A DNA stretch of 64,000 nt. It comes from Bradyrhizobium quebecense (GTDB lineage: Bacteria; Pseudomonadota; Alphaproteobacteria; Rhizobiales; Xanthobacteraceae). Location of the stretch: contig NZ_CP088022.1 of the NCBI RefSeq assembly GCF_013373795.3, positions 1,550,001 through 1,614,000 of the forward strand, given 5' to 3'. The notes under the pieces were generated by a model. The model had not been told where the DNA came from and did no database searches. It saw nothing but the letters and a program-made list of their open reading frames with translations. Made by a program: the position numbers and the translations under genes. Positions 21,701 to 27,003 of the stretch are shown here, piece after piece (the stretch's first letter is position 1; each line of letters starts with the position of its first letter).

Positions 21701-21701
21701 G
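9762..21701 (+). CDS. Giant filamentous-haemagglutinin-family exoprotein (two-partner secretion type)
   Basis: A single open frame of about 3979 aa. It begins with an extended signal peptide (RATVRTALFGSVSVVALLTNTPVVA). An Ala/Gln-rich, probably helical stretch follows (about residues 45-100). Next comes a TPS secretion domain with the hallmark NQNGI (residues 203-207, a variant of NPNGI) in VYVINQNGIIFGG. The rest is mostly Gly/Asp/Ser-rich beta-helix repeats such as GSLIDVSSGG and GGNVTLQAGG. A PAGTYTLLPSSYALVPGGY segment lies near 14970-15030 and PAGT-type repeats near 18250-18470. The C-terminus is charged and shows no toxin domain. The frame is open from 9657, but the ATG at 9762 gives the proper signal peptide. 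It is probably a large surface adhesin. No TpsB/FhaC transporter gene is in the window. Its stop codon touches an IS5 element. Confidence 0.9.
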   Translation: MVPRLSRSLTRATVRTALFGSVSVVALLTNTPVVARPFGSSWTVSPSAAAMAASQSAAQDAAAAAKQGQDAMARATRAIQAIQGLQNAARAAAQTSQRSVTLPQVAVPNGLATGGLQVAPGWQGANAPTQAIDAAGQTQVGIAQTRAQAILNWNSFNVGARTTLTFDQQGNANWVALNRVVGSAAPSQILGNIKADGSVYVINQNGIIFGGASQVNVGSLIASTANITDTQFLRNGIYAQQAGGQYVPSFTDARGAVRVEAGALISTNAPSSVTQGGGFVLLMGAEVSNAGSISAPRGQVQLAAGNDFLLRPGYSTDANQASTTRGNEISPIVRDAIAAVGNSGLIFAQQGDITLAGRSITQDGVLVATTSVNTRGTIHLLNAASDAAGSISLAGGSLTAILPELDSSDTALDSQRSQLVTDSKAVTHAPVANAQFDNLSQLADRLDQGRIEIVSGGSVNFKDGSTTQAQGGQVAVSAGRRVFAESGSIIDVSGVRGVLLPMSTNNLLINVQGNELRDSPANRDRDNLKNADVWIDARDLVLVPAGTGGYATDRYYTPGGLLEVSGYLANTAHRIGEWAAVGGTVTLSAQEVVAQKGAVFDVSGGSISYQGGYIRTTNFLGADGRLYSVNQARADMQFYGFGAGFIREHKLGGKVAPNLTEVWTSPFGKGRVTTRWEDGYTIGRDAGSLVLSTPTAVFEADIVADVVTGSRQTTARPDGTTDGYKLSQNVAPLQGKLALGGYSGLGLTSASAAQVIFGRTPEITDALNATSVLPDDRIGTALFNSDALNAARLGGLSVASSKEILVEAPLELAPGAQVTFMAPHVELGANVTAHGGSVTLTNLMHAVLGQGQNEQWWALNDANGKSQVTIGQNVAVDLSGLWSNALSGADGSGQAHVDGGNFTVSTTGGVTLASGSLIDVSSGGAILVTGKTKGGKGGNVSLVANDYSHLAWTQFFTNPLILDGTIRAYGFAGGGTLTLNAGQQISIGQAVADALVLDPAIFQSGFTAYNISSNTGIQIGEGARVDAEVPVYRFTARSYTTSSGSVVTEAADLWTPAKFTINSFTRSAAQRVGADLTFWSLHDFTLAKGASINVDPGRSVSIFANRQTVIDGAIKAPAGNILITSLQDAPGDVRYNMGYGEFGLARSFWIGDDAVLDVSARDAVGRDEKGISYAAVPDGGTIRIGGTGALDPKYPVVSDAFVIVRPGALIDASGTAAVVNVQSGNSYVPTPAASDGGTISLYSSFGMALDGTLRAASGGSGASGGTLDLTMSWRGYIVGQPNANSPYASSELPPEFQRSRDITLVQNATGSGLSASLSPGQADPALQFGRTVIGVNQVEKGGFASLALYTRDLLIFDGNADLSLSRSLRLSSGVIAAAPDTPNSTVRLSAPYVRLDGVYNAADAQAAVGYSPGINDLHVRNPAVGGSFTVSGDLVDVYGNVQFGATGKQGSGDVDLGRPISVSFDARGFHQVALQSSGDIRFGNGGLDVENLALTADQIYPLSGAVAAIVVGLRPNGISAGYDPDAHLVIRRNDDQTPAVPASVFGDLTLVAANIDQGGVLRAPLGRIWLNNDVGPSDAHIVLRSGSITSASAAGLIMPFGGTSDGITYQGADGTLRNLASAAYDDHLGNIKIASGVSINAASVVGEAGAVLDLTGGGTLTGAGFISGRGGSVDVLRTALVNANPVNSYSSAGDKVYAIVPGYAADYAPVIATNGAGDPAVGQQITLPSGVPGVPAGTYTLLPSSYALVPGGYRVELGATGTTITASVAAGNGSVVTSGFLGVANTGIRDALPTRVILTSGQTTRLYSQYNETGYADFERAQAAAFGGFRPRLPEDGKILEIGLAQQSDNTKSLSFAGTALFDGAKGGIDGTLIVRPSIVSSGPAVLDITAPGVSPIIGHTSVSSDDVNAFRAPTLMLGGTSTYFSEDNPGAGAKIYFDGRTAAAVNLLDGTLIRAGQVFLVGKTISMSGGATIDTRGLSSAAVDSTLGYVYGNIAPYSSADPAGSPAVLAVANGRFQFLDAVGPGKISIASGASLLTDGSVVLAAPGGLTMGDVNFGARYLNVTQEQVNVGNAAALAAAQAAGQLPAGWNLTQDVLDKLLRPSTTAGSPALEQLIITASGAFNLIGSVDLDTTRQGGGAAGSLKFVLNTPAIYGLGTASDTASITADMLVWNGIRTGSGSTASPYGSQTPAAVLPGGPGTGSGHLAITANEILFGYDASLSRPTDGATLSRLALGFSDVTLSAANRITSNSNGTLKVGLSQDSGGALQGGALTIATPLITASSGAKFDVSAGAALRLVTPAGAAPTDTRGATDLGGTLSFTGDSVLVDTAFALPSGKLTLNATHDVVLGGSAVLDLSGRGLAFFDVTKFSWGGDLVLSSTNGNIIQTAGSVIDVSAVNNAAGSIAAKAIDAAHGQVSFAGTLKGSSTGDYDSGQFTVAAQNFGDFAALNAKLNDAGFFSARSFDLRQGSLVIGDGVKARYVTVSVDQGSLTVDGRIDASGAKPGTVRLSARDDLRLTSNAVLNVHGNVLWIDSYGAPIEANNTAHVELTTTHGTMTLAAGATIDMTSPDGVTRGRLELNAPRRGGAGGDGAGANDIAIDARGPFNIRGASSIAMNGFRTYDLPGGSVIDQAYLDGLHDDSMAFINAALQNGDLQNRLAGLAAHGSAFHLRPGVAITSSGDLSTKGDLDFSGYRYGPNADPAVRGSGEPGVLVVRAASDLKINGSITDGFAPPPASPDAVTVIATGTLPAAYTVTTNGVILGNGSTIPRDGTINMELKLDDGSITTSPNAANSLPITITLAEDFTVRGPANRVRTLNGGRIIAPDKTYNPGDVLPLGTVFPAGTVFEKGVYFTGQIFINAGISLTLQPVTLPAGTSLALFGGYTFTADTPLPKGTVLPAGMTNINLTGPGDRQIWAIAPMLAPGTQSWSMRLLGGADLASADSRTLQSANALAGSGNVVLNDPFNVTINKPTTTGVSVLRTGTGDLELLAGGNYDQQTPFGVYTAGTAIRETGTAANDPYNVGRGTLADGSLLGSANANYEPTLGSQRMYYPEHGGDFLLVAQGDVKGTLAKPTTEIGSWLWRQGGSEIGQRTAWGINFGSYTYDQIRDASILSLGLSAFSGLGTLGGGNVTLQAGGTLGGDTGRGVVVAVGGSGRVMADGSLVQTGGGTLSVKAGEIGTGGNQFVNLRGRIDIATGDFGSLTASNFRVDGGSDPRPINPLTPYSMTTLSGGDFAPGDSAIDIRARGDLAVGTILDPGRVGTTGLTAAGNGDEAASWFTLWTGTTALDMMAAGGSLSPGGGPAISRFLPSIMRAVAANGNIYGLGGGMLLPSPNGAFEVLARGSIFGNTLETGLLTTPASALATPFRPGWASLTNGLNITASNYWGDYNALSDQINGAQAVYSYGTGAQPFVFDANTVKDRVVPAQSDLSRIYAVNGDITSITYGRILTTSQFVAGANVYSVTYQAARPLQMLAGGDIVDTMGLILHSDQNDVSTIAAGGSIIYAGWPGLQIAAKQGWAIAGPGTLEITAGRSIYQGSTATVESIGALAAGDKRPGAGVVMQAGVGVGEIGIGQVDWAGFARLYLDPNNLAGAGPLADQHGKVAKTYGDELYDWLTERFGYSGTKADALGYFVTLPDAQRRIFLRQVYYAELTAGGREYNDAGGPRAGSYLRGREAIATLFPNPSAYRGDITMFTAASGTLGKPNYKIQSGFVHTDFGGDIQFLTPGGGVTIGTEGLLPDAGAGLITQGAGNIQICSQNSVLMGLSRIMTTFGGNIVIWSAEGDINAGRGAKTTVIYTPPKRVYDNYGNITISPVTPSSGAGIATLQPIPEVARGTVDLIAPLGTVDAGEAGIRASSFVNIAALHIVNAANIQAQGGVIGVPVVQAPNMGALSEASNTAGAAAQQAAVPPPRNNEQPSVIIVEVLGYGGGDGSDDQKRRGNDRQSQYDPNSAFQVIGDGQLTAEQMKKLTPDERRQVAN

Positions 21702-22462
21702 GGCGCGGACTCATAACGCGCGGCCAGCCATAGGCGGATAGATGCGAGTTGGACGAAGGCAAGGTAGTTTCCTGCAAGCCTGTCGTAGCGCGTCGCCACC
21801 CGACGGCATTGCTTGATCCTGTTGAAGAACCGTTCGACGTGGTTGCGAGCGCGGTAGAGGTACGGGCTAAAGCAGATCGGAGCGCTCCGATTGCTTTTCG
21901 GCGGGATGTTGGCCCACGCTCCCTTCCTCATGGCAAGCTCCCTGATCCTGTCGGCGTCATAGCCCCGGTCGGCAAGCAGCATTGACCCGGGCTTCAGGCG
22001 AGAGAGCAGTCTTCCGGCAAGTCGTACGTCGTGCGCCTCGCCGGGGCTCAACGCCAGTCGCACCGGCAGACCATTGCTATCGACCACCGCGTGGATTTTG
22101 CTCGTCAAACCGCCGCGTGACCTTCCCATCGATTGGCGCTGGTTCCTTGTGATACAGGCCCCATGTTGATGTACGCGGACGATAGACGTGTCGATCATCT
22201 GGACACTGGCATCATGGGCAGCGGCAAGTGCGTCTATGATGCGGCCCCAGACACCAGCTCGCCGCCACCGGTCGAACCGGTTGTAGCAAGTGGTGTATGG
22301 GCAAAACGCCGCCGGCAGATCACGCCAGGGTGCTCCTGATCGGAGGACCCAGAAGATGCCATTGAGGACGCGTCGGTCGTTCACCCGAGGAACGCCACGC
22401 GGCTTGTTCGGCAGCATCGGTCTTATGGCAGCCCATTCATAGTCGGCCAGTTCGTAGCGCAT
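21698..22462 (-). CDS. IS5-family DDE transposase
   Basis: A complete single-frame transposase of 254 aa beginning MRYELADYEWAAIRPMLP. The catalytic triad is visible as D91 (QMIDTSIV), D165 (LADRGYDAD) and E210 (NHVERFFNRIKQCRR). The spacing and the DUF4096-like N-terminus fit the IS5 family. The longer in-frame start at 22501 lies in the terminal repeat region and is less likely. No frameshift is seen, so the element may be active. It is convergent with the exoprotein gene. Confidence 0.93.
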   Translation of the reverse strand: MRYELADYEWAAIRPMLPNKPRGVPRVNDRRVLNGIFWVLRSGAPWRDLPAAFCPYTTCYNRFDRWRRAGVWGRIIDALAAAHDASVQMIDTSIVRVHQHGACITRNQRQSMGRSRGGLTSKIHAVVDSNGLPVRLALSPGEAHDVRLAGRLLSRLKPGSMLLADRGYDADRIRELAMRKGAWANIPPKSNRSAPICFSPYLYRARNHVERFFNRIKQCRRVATRYDRLAGNYLAFVQLASIRLWLAARYESAP

Positions 22463-22497
22463 GATCGAGCCCCGAGTTTGGGAGTTTGAATCATGGG
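21698..22497 (-). mobile_element. IS5-family insertion sequence (approximate ends)
   Basis: The element consists of one transposase gene with short flanks. Imperfect terminal inverted repeats can be suggested: GACTCATAAC near 21708 against GATTCAAAC on the complement near 22490. No clear target duplication was found. The left boundary coincides with CTAG at 21698-21701, a sequence often targeted by IS5 relatives, and this CTAG supplies the stop codons of both the exoprotein and the transposase. Ends are uncertain by several bases. Confidence 0.7.
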
Positions 22498-22683
22498 ACA
22501 CCGGCCAAACGCAATGCTTCTGGCTCGGACCCGGTTCGGCGCTTACGGGCAGAAGCGGACATCAACCTGCCGACAATCCCTGATAAATCCGTCGAAATTG
22601 ACCCAACTGCGACATTGGTTCCTGAAGCGCATCTTCGATACCCTCATTCGTCCAGCGATGCTGCGGTTCCGAGGGCAGGCCCA

Positions 22684-22937
22684 ATGAGGCGGCGCGAGCT
22701 TATCGAAGTTGTTGCCGGATTGGCGGTAACATGGCCGCTCGGAGCACGTGATCGGCGGCAGGAGTCCCGATTGAACGGGGTTCCGAGTAGCCGCTCGGCC
22801 GAGGACTTCGCCAAGCTCATTGCAGCATTCTAAGACGGCCTCGCATAGGCGGATTGATCGACGGTGCGAGAGCTTGCTAAGGCCGATGATGTCATCGAAT
22901 AGCACGCCCCACTCGTTGCGGCGTGTTTGTCCGCCTC
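22684..22937 (+). pseudogene. Decayed ABC substrate-binding protein (ABC_sub_bind type) remnant
   Basis: The start reads MRRRELIEVVAGLAVTWPLGARD, the typical signal start of ABC_sub_bind proteins ([23 protein letters not shown]). Then NGVPSSRSAEDFAKLIAAF matches the family's GFLSSRSPE..AHLVAAFRQGL. The next codons are stops where the family has Arg and Glu (F-stop-DGLA-stop-AD). After an internal deletion, RELAKADDVIE-stop-HAPLVAA matches the family's ELVALQPDVILAHTTP segment. Several in-frame stops and a missing middle and end make this a pseudogene. It lies between the IS5 element and the methyltransferase gene. I see no gene in 22498-22683. Confidence 0.6.
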
Positions 22938-22967
22938 TGGCGCATCGCCGCAGCCGGCTTCCAAGTC

Positions 22968-23969
22968 TCAACAAAGCCGCGACTCGGTCAGATTAAATCG
23001 GCCAGCGCGGAGAACCGCGATGGGACGGAATCCACTCTCGGTCAGGAGCCGATAATATTCCCTTTCGGTCCGTTCCCGTCCACCTGGACCGCGCAGCATG
23101 TTTAAATCGCTCATCGCGCACGACCTGCCCGCGTCATCGGTACCGGGCAATTCCGGCATCGCACGTTCGACTAATAGCAGTCTGCCTTTTTGGGGAAGCG
23201 CTTTGCGGCAGTTTCCCAAAATGATGCGGCTGCGTTCATCATCCCAGTCGTGAATAATGCTTTTCAAGATGATCGCATCGGCCACTGCAGGCACCGCGTG
23301 AAAGAAATCGCCTGCAACAAAGTCGACGCGGTCGGAGATTCCGAGGTGCCCGAAGTGCTGGTTGGCGGCGTCGGCGCACCTCGGCAGATCGAAAACCGTT
23401 CCTTTGATATTCGAGTATTCTCTCGCCACAGCGCCCATGAGTTCCCCGGAGCCGCCTCCGACATCCATCAAGTGGGAGATCGTGCCAAAGTCGTAGGCCT
23501 GCAGCAGATCGTGCGTGACCAGCCGTGTCAGGTCTGTCATCGCTTCATTGAATATCCGCGTATGCTCTGGCGTGCGCGCCATCAAATCGAAATTGTCGTC
23601 GACGTCCTGGAGTTGGGCAGCCGTCTTCCCCGACATGATCGAATCCAGAAGACCATCCCACCTCCTGCCTTCAAAGATGACCCAGTTCTTGAACGATCGT
23701 TCAGCAGCACCGTCGAGCCCGGCCCCCAGTTCGTTTAGCAAGTAGCGGCCTTCGCCGACGCGAGAGCAAATGCCGACGGTCGAGAGAGCGACGAGCAAGC
23801 GGGCCAGTGCGTCCCGGTCCGCGCGGGTTCGACTCGCGAGTTCTTCGACCGTTCGCGGTCCGTCGCGCAGCAATTCGGCAAGGCCCAACCTGGCAGCGAC
23901 ATAGATCACAGCCGTCACACGGTGCGATTGAACAAGGTCCAACAACTGTTCGGGGGGATTGGTGGTCAT
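22968..23969 (-). CDS. Plant-type class I SAM-dependent O-methyltransferase
   Basis: A 333-aa protein with an N-terminal dimerisation winged helix (AARLGLAELLRDGPRTVEELASRTRAD), the SAM-binding motif LMDVGGGSGELM (about residues 167-178) and the catalytic His region LKSIIHDWDDE (H240). This is the acetylserotonin/caffeate O-methyltransferase family, which methylates hydroxyl groups of small aromatics or polyketides. The C-terminus ends abruptly after FNLTESRLC, near the pseudogene debris, and may be slightly altered. It starts 8 nt downstream of the Bug receptor gene, suggesting a two-gene transcript. Substrate unknown. Confidence 0.85.
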   Translation of the reverse strand: MTTNPPEQLLDLVQSHRVTAVIYVAARLGLAELLRDGPRTVEELASRTRADRDALARLLVALSTVGICSRVGEGRYLLNELGAGLDGAAERSFKNWVIFEGRRWDGLLDSIMSGKTAAQLQDVDDNFDLMARTPEHTRIFNEAMTDLTRLVTHDLLQAYDFGTISHLMDVGGGSGELMGAVAREYSNIKGTVFDLPRCADAANQHFGHLGISDRVDFVAGDFFHAVPAVADAIILKSIIHDWDDERSRIILGNCRKALPQKGRLLLVERAMPELPGTDDAGRSCAMSDLNMLRGPGGRERTEREYYRLLTESGFRPIAVLRAGRFNLTESRLC

Positions 23970-23977
23970 GTGCCGCC

Positions 23978-24943
23978 CTAGTCTTCGATCGGGAATCCTG
24001 ACGCCCTGACGATCGGTCCCCAGCGTTCGAACTCGGCGCGCTGGATATGTTTAAGTTCGTCCGATGTCGTTCCTGTTGGCTCGCACCCCATGGCATGAAT
24101 CTTTGCGCGCATTTCGGGATCGCTCCCGATTGCAATGATCTCCTTTCCCAGGCGCTCAACGAACTGACGCGTGGAATGGGCAGGCGCATAGAATGCGAAC
24201 CACCCGGCCGCGTCGATATCGATCCCGCTCTCCTTCAGAGTTGCGGTCTGGAGCAGGAAGGAAGATCGCGCAGCGGCTGCGGTGGCGATGATGCGTATGC
24301 CACCGCCCCCATGTTGCTCCAGGAGTTCGGAAAGAAACGCCATATACATCGGGACCCGGCCGGCCAGCACATCCGGGAGGGCAGCAGGCGTACCCCTATA
24401 GGGCGTGTGGCGCAGGTTTAGGCCTGTGATCCGGCCAAACTCGCCGCAGATGAAATGAGGTGCTGTACCTGCTCCCGGCGAGCCGTACACGGCCTGTTCG
24501 GGATTGGCCTGCATCCAGTCGATGAGTTCGTGCACCGAATAGATGGGCAGCTTCCCGCTGACCGCCAGAGCCAGATCGACCGTCATCACCTGTGAAAGTG
24601 GCACAAAGTCGCGCTCTGCATCATATCCCAGGCTCCTGAAGAGATGCGGCTGAAGTGTGAATTGTGAAGCGGAGGCAAACAGCACTGCCTCCTCTCCCGG
24701 TGCGGCATTCTTGACCGCCTGAGCGCCGATGCGCCCGCCAGCGCCAGCAAGGTTCTCCACAATCGCCACCTTGCCGAGCCTGGTATGAAGCTGCTCGGCA
24801 AACAGCCGGGCGATCGAATCTCCCGACCCACCAGGCGCGAATGGAAACACGATCTTCAGCGGCTGGTCGGCCGCAATAACGGGTAGCGGAAGAGCCAGAG
24901 CCGAAAACCCGGCCAGTATGGCGCGACGCGAGTAAAGCTGCAT
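23978..24943 (-). CDS. Tripartite tricarboxylate transporter (Bug/TctC) substrate-binding protein
   Basis: A periplasmic solute receptor of about 321 aa with an N-terminal signal peptide (SRRAILAGFSALALPLPVIAA). The family landmarks are present: FPFAPGGSGDSIAR, VENLAGAGGRIGAQAV, YGSPGAGTAPHF and HTPYRGTPAALPDVLAGRV. I choose the ATG at 24943 because GGAG lies 6 nt upstream; an in-frame ATG at 24955 is possible. The membrane TctA/TctB partners are not in the window, so it is an orphan receptor, as is common for this family. It is transcribed divergently from a LysR regulator. Confidence 0.9.
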   Translation of the reverse strand: MQLYSRRAILAGFSALALPLPVIAADQPLKIVFPFAPGGSGDSIARLFAEQLHTRLGKVAIVENLAGAGGRIGAQAVKNAAPGEEAVLFASASQFTLQPHLFRSLGYDAERDFVPLSQVMTVDLALAVSGKLPIYSVHELIDWMQANPEQAVYGSPGAGTAPHFICGEFGRITGLNLRHTPYRGTPAALPDVLAGRVPMYMAFLSELLEQHGGGGIRIIATAAAARSSFLLQTATLKESGIDIDAAGWFAFYAPAHSTRQFVERLGKEIIAIGSDPEMRAKIHAMGCEPTGTTSDELKHIQRAEFERWGPIVRASGFPIED

Positions 24944-25018
24944 GGCGTTCTCCATGTGCTTGGGACAGCAATGCGATGATCCGGCCGGCTTTCCATCTCG
25001 CTATTCTGAAGCAACAAC

Positions 25019-25057
25019 GCTATAACCCGAAATTGCATTTTCCTATCGGGCTATAAC
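25019..25057. promoter_or_regulatory. Candidate LysR-type operator between divergent genes
   Basis: The 129-nt divergent region contains a direct repeat GCTATAAC at 25019-25026 and 25050-25057, exactly 31 bp apart. Within it is an inverted repeat CCCGA (25026-25030) and TCGGG (25046-25050). Spacing of about three helical turns and dyad symmetry fit a LysR-type regulator controlling its own gene and the Bug/methyltransferase genes. Binding is inferred. Confidence 0.5.
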
Positions 25058-25072
25058 GTGAGGTGAATACCC

Positions 25073-26014
25073 ATGCAGTGGCACGACCGCATCGGCCGAC
25101 GCCTACGCCTCAAGGATCTGCACACGCTGCAGACCGTCGCAGAGGTCGGCAGCATGGCCAAGGCGTCTCGCCGTCTCGGGTTGTCGCAGCCGGCGATCTC
25201 CAAAGCTATCACCGATATGGAGCATGCCGTCGGAGCTGCGCTGCTGGATCGCACTTCGCGCGGAGTTGAACTCACTGAGTGCGGTCGCCTTCTTGTCGAT
25301 CGCACGCGCGTCGTTTTCGACGAAATAAAGCTAGGTGTTACCGACATTGTGCAAAGGTCAGATCCAGCGCAAGGGCTCGTTGCGATCGGTACAACCGAGC
25401 CGGTCACCGCCATCGTTACAGAAATTATCGGACATCTCGTCCGCAGATATCCAGGTATCAGGTATCATATCACGATAGGTGATCGGGATGCGCTGGAGCA
25501 TGCTCTGCGCCAGAGAATGCTTGATCTGGCTATAACGCGCTGGGCGCCGTTGCCGGTCGCTGATGATTTGTCCGCGCAGGTGCTGTTTAGATCCTCCCTT
25601 GCGGTGATGGCGGAGCGACGGCATCCGCTCCTGCGATCGAGGAAGAAGTTGAAGCTCGCAGAACTTATGCAAGAGCAATGGACGCTCTCGCCGCCCGATT
25701 CTTTTTTGGGGCGTACCGGCGTCGAGCTATTTCGGCGACATAACCTGCCGCTTCCGCCAACGACCGTCACCACGATTTCAATCTACATGCGGTTGAATCT
25801 GTTGGCGAGCAGCCGGTTTATAACCCTATTGCCCATGCAGATACTCAGAATGCGATCGAGTAGCGCATGGCTGCGCGCGCTGAACGTCGATCTTGGCGAT
25901 ACTTCCGCCCCGATAGCCTCAATCACCCTGAAGGGACGACGGGCCGGAGGTGCCGTCAAATTATTCCAAGAGGCCAGCCGGGAGGTCTGTAAGGCGCTGG
26001 TTGGAGTGAGCTGA
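25073..26014 (+). CDS. LysR-family transcriptional regulator
   Basis: A 313-aa regulator with an N-terminal winged helix-turn-helix (LKDLHTLQTVAEVGSMAKASRRLGLSQPAISKAITDMEHAVGAALLDRT) and a PBP2-like effector domain (DRDALEHALRQRMLDLAIT). GAGGTG lies 8 nt before the ATG. It is divergent from the Bug receptor/methyltransferase pair and probably controls that pair in response to a small molecule. Base composition in this patch looks less GC-rich than the flanks, suggesting transfer together with its neighbours. Confidence 0.92.
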   Translation: MQWHDRIGRRLRLKDLHTLQTVAEVGSMAKASRRLGLSQPAISKAITDMEHAVGAALLDRTSRGVELTECGRLLVDRTRVVFDEIKLGVTDIVQRSDPAQGLVAIGTTEPVTAIVTEIIGHLVRRYPGIRYHITIGDRDALEHALRQRMLDLAITRWAPLPVADDLSAQVLFRSSLAVMAERRHPLLRSRKKLKLAELMQEQWTLSPPDSFLGRTGVELFRRHNLPLPPTTVTTISIYMRLNLLASSRFITLLPMQILRMRSSSAWLRALNVDLGDTSAPIASITLKGRRAGGAVKLFQEASREVCKALVGVS

Positions 26015-26415
26015 TTGGTCCGAGCGGACTGTTCATAAGCGGACCTGACGAGTCTATGAGTACGAGTTTATGAGTACGCGCCCTAGCAAGATGAGTTCGG
26101 ATTGAATCGGTTCGGGCGCACTGCTTCACCTCTCCCGCGCGGGGAGAGGTCGATTTGCGAAGCAAATCGGGTGAGGGGCCGCAGCCCTGACGAGGGCCGG
26201 CAGGCGACGCTTGCACAAGTTCGGAATAATCGAAATATACCCCTGAGTCGCCCGACGTGTCAAGTTGCTCTGTCGAACGACCGCAGCCGCCAGCTGCTTT
26301 GCATGGGGTTGTTTTCGATATTTTGGCAGCACACACCTGCGGCGGCAGGCAATCGCGCTCGATCGCTCTACAGACTCGTCAAGCCCGGTTTCGAGCCGGG
26401 CATGGGCGACACCGG
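26015..26415. other. Intergenic region with repeat debris
   Basis: No gene is seen in these 401 nt. The region holds the palindromic repeat listed at 26126-26180. It also has a stretch around 26232-26330 (with TTTGCATGGGGTTGTTTTCG) that resembles interspersed repeats I recall from Bradyrhizobium genomes. A small hairpin GCCCGG/CCGGGC (26382-26400) lies just beyond the stop of amiR on the opposite strand. The hairpin lacks a T-run and is only a weak terminator candidate. Confidence 0.4.
26126..26180. repeat. Palindromic interspersed repeat
   Basis: Nested palindromes: CCTCTCCC-GCGC-GGGGAGAGG, then GATTTGCGAAGCAAATC, enclosed by CACC...GGTG. This layout (CTCTCCC hairpin, GATTTGC-type hairpin, GGGTGAGG tail) is a common intergenic repeat in Bradyrhizobium and relatives. 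It probably forms a cruciform or RNA hairpin. Confidence 0.6.
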
Positions 26416-27003
26416 CTAACCGGCCGCTCGGGGCAGGGAGCCCGTTACCGTGATCTCGGCCGAGAGCTCCTCGATGGTCTTGCGCTGCTCCATGGCCGCG
26501 CGCCGGATCAGCGCAAAGGCGGCCGGTTCGGCGAGCGCATGCGTGTGCATGACCTGAAGGACGGCGGCGAGCACGACGCGGCGGGATCGCAGGCGCTGTT
26601 CGAGCTTCAGCACCTGCTGCTTGAGCTCGCTGGTGCGTTCGCTTCGCTCGAAGGCCAGGACGAGCGCGGCATAGATGCCGGCCGAGCGCAGCGGCTTGAC
26701 CAGAAACGAGGCCGGATCGAGGTCGAGCACCAGCTTGAGGCGGCTCGGCGTCTCGGTGCCGAGCAGGGCAATGACCGGGCCTCGCCCCAGCGACGCGCGC
26801 TGCGTCGGTGAGGTGAGCGGCAGGAACTCGTCGTCGATCAGCGTCACGTCCGGCCGGCAGTCGATACTGGCGCCGCCATCCCATGTCACGATGTCGATCC
26901 CGAGACGTTCGAACTGGCGCCTGACGATCGTCGCGTCGCGCTCGTCCTTGATGACGACGAGCGCCTTGCGCCCGCGCAGCGAAAATGATGACGGTTTGCT
27001 CAT
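26416..27003 (-). CDS. amiR: AmiR-type ANTAR-domain antitermination regulator
   Basis: A 195-aa protein with an N-terminal pseudo-receiver domain, a central coiled coil (SERTSELKQQVLKLEQRLRSRR) and a C-terminal three-helix ANTAR RNA-binding domain (VVLAAVLQVMHTHALAEPAAFALIRRAAMEQRKTIEELSAEI). In the Pseudomonas system AmiR binds leader RNA to prevent termination and is silenced by AmiC until amide binds. Its ATG overlaps the amiC stop codon by 3 nt (ATGA), so translation is coupled. The likely targets are the divergent amidase operon at 28594 and perhaps amiE at 460. Confidence 0.9.
   Translation of the reverse strand: MSKPSSFSLRGRKALVVIKDERDATIVRRQFERLGIDIVTWDGGASIDCRPDVTLIDDEFLPLTSPTQRASLGRGPVIALLGTETPSRLKLVLDLDPASFLVKPLRSAGIYAALVLAFERSERTSELKQQVLKLEQRLRSRRVVLAAVLQVMHTHALAEPAAFALIRRAAMEQRKTIEELSAEITVTGSLPRAAG

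Noticed and set aside
26382..26400. Small hairpin after amiR as a terminator
   Set aside because: It has a 6-bp stem and no T-run on the minus strand, too weak for a separate call.
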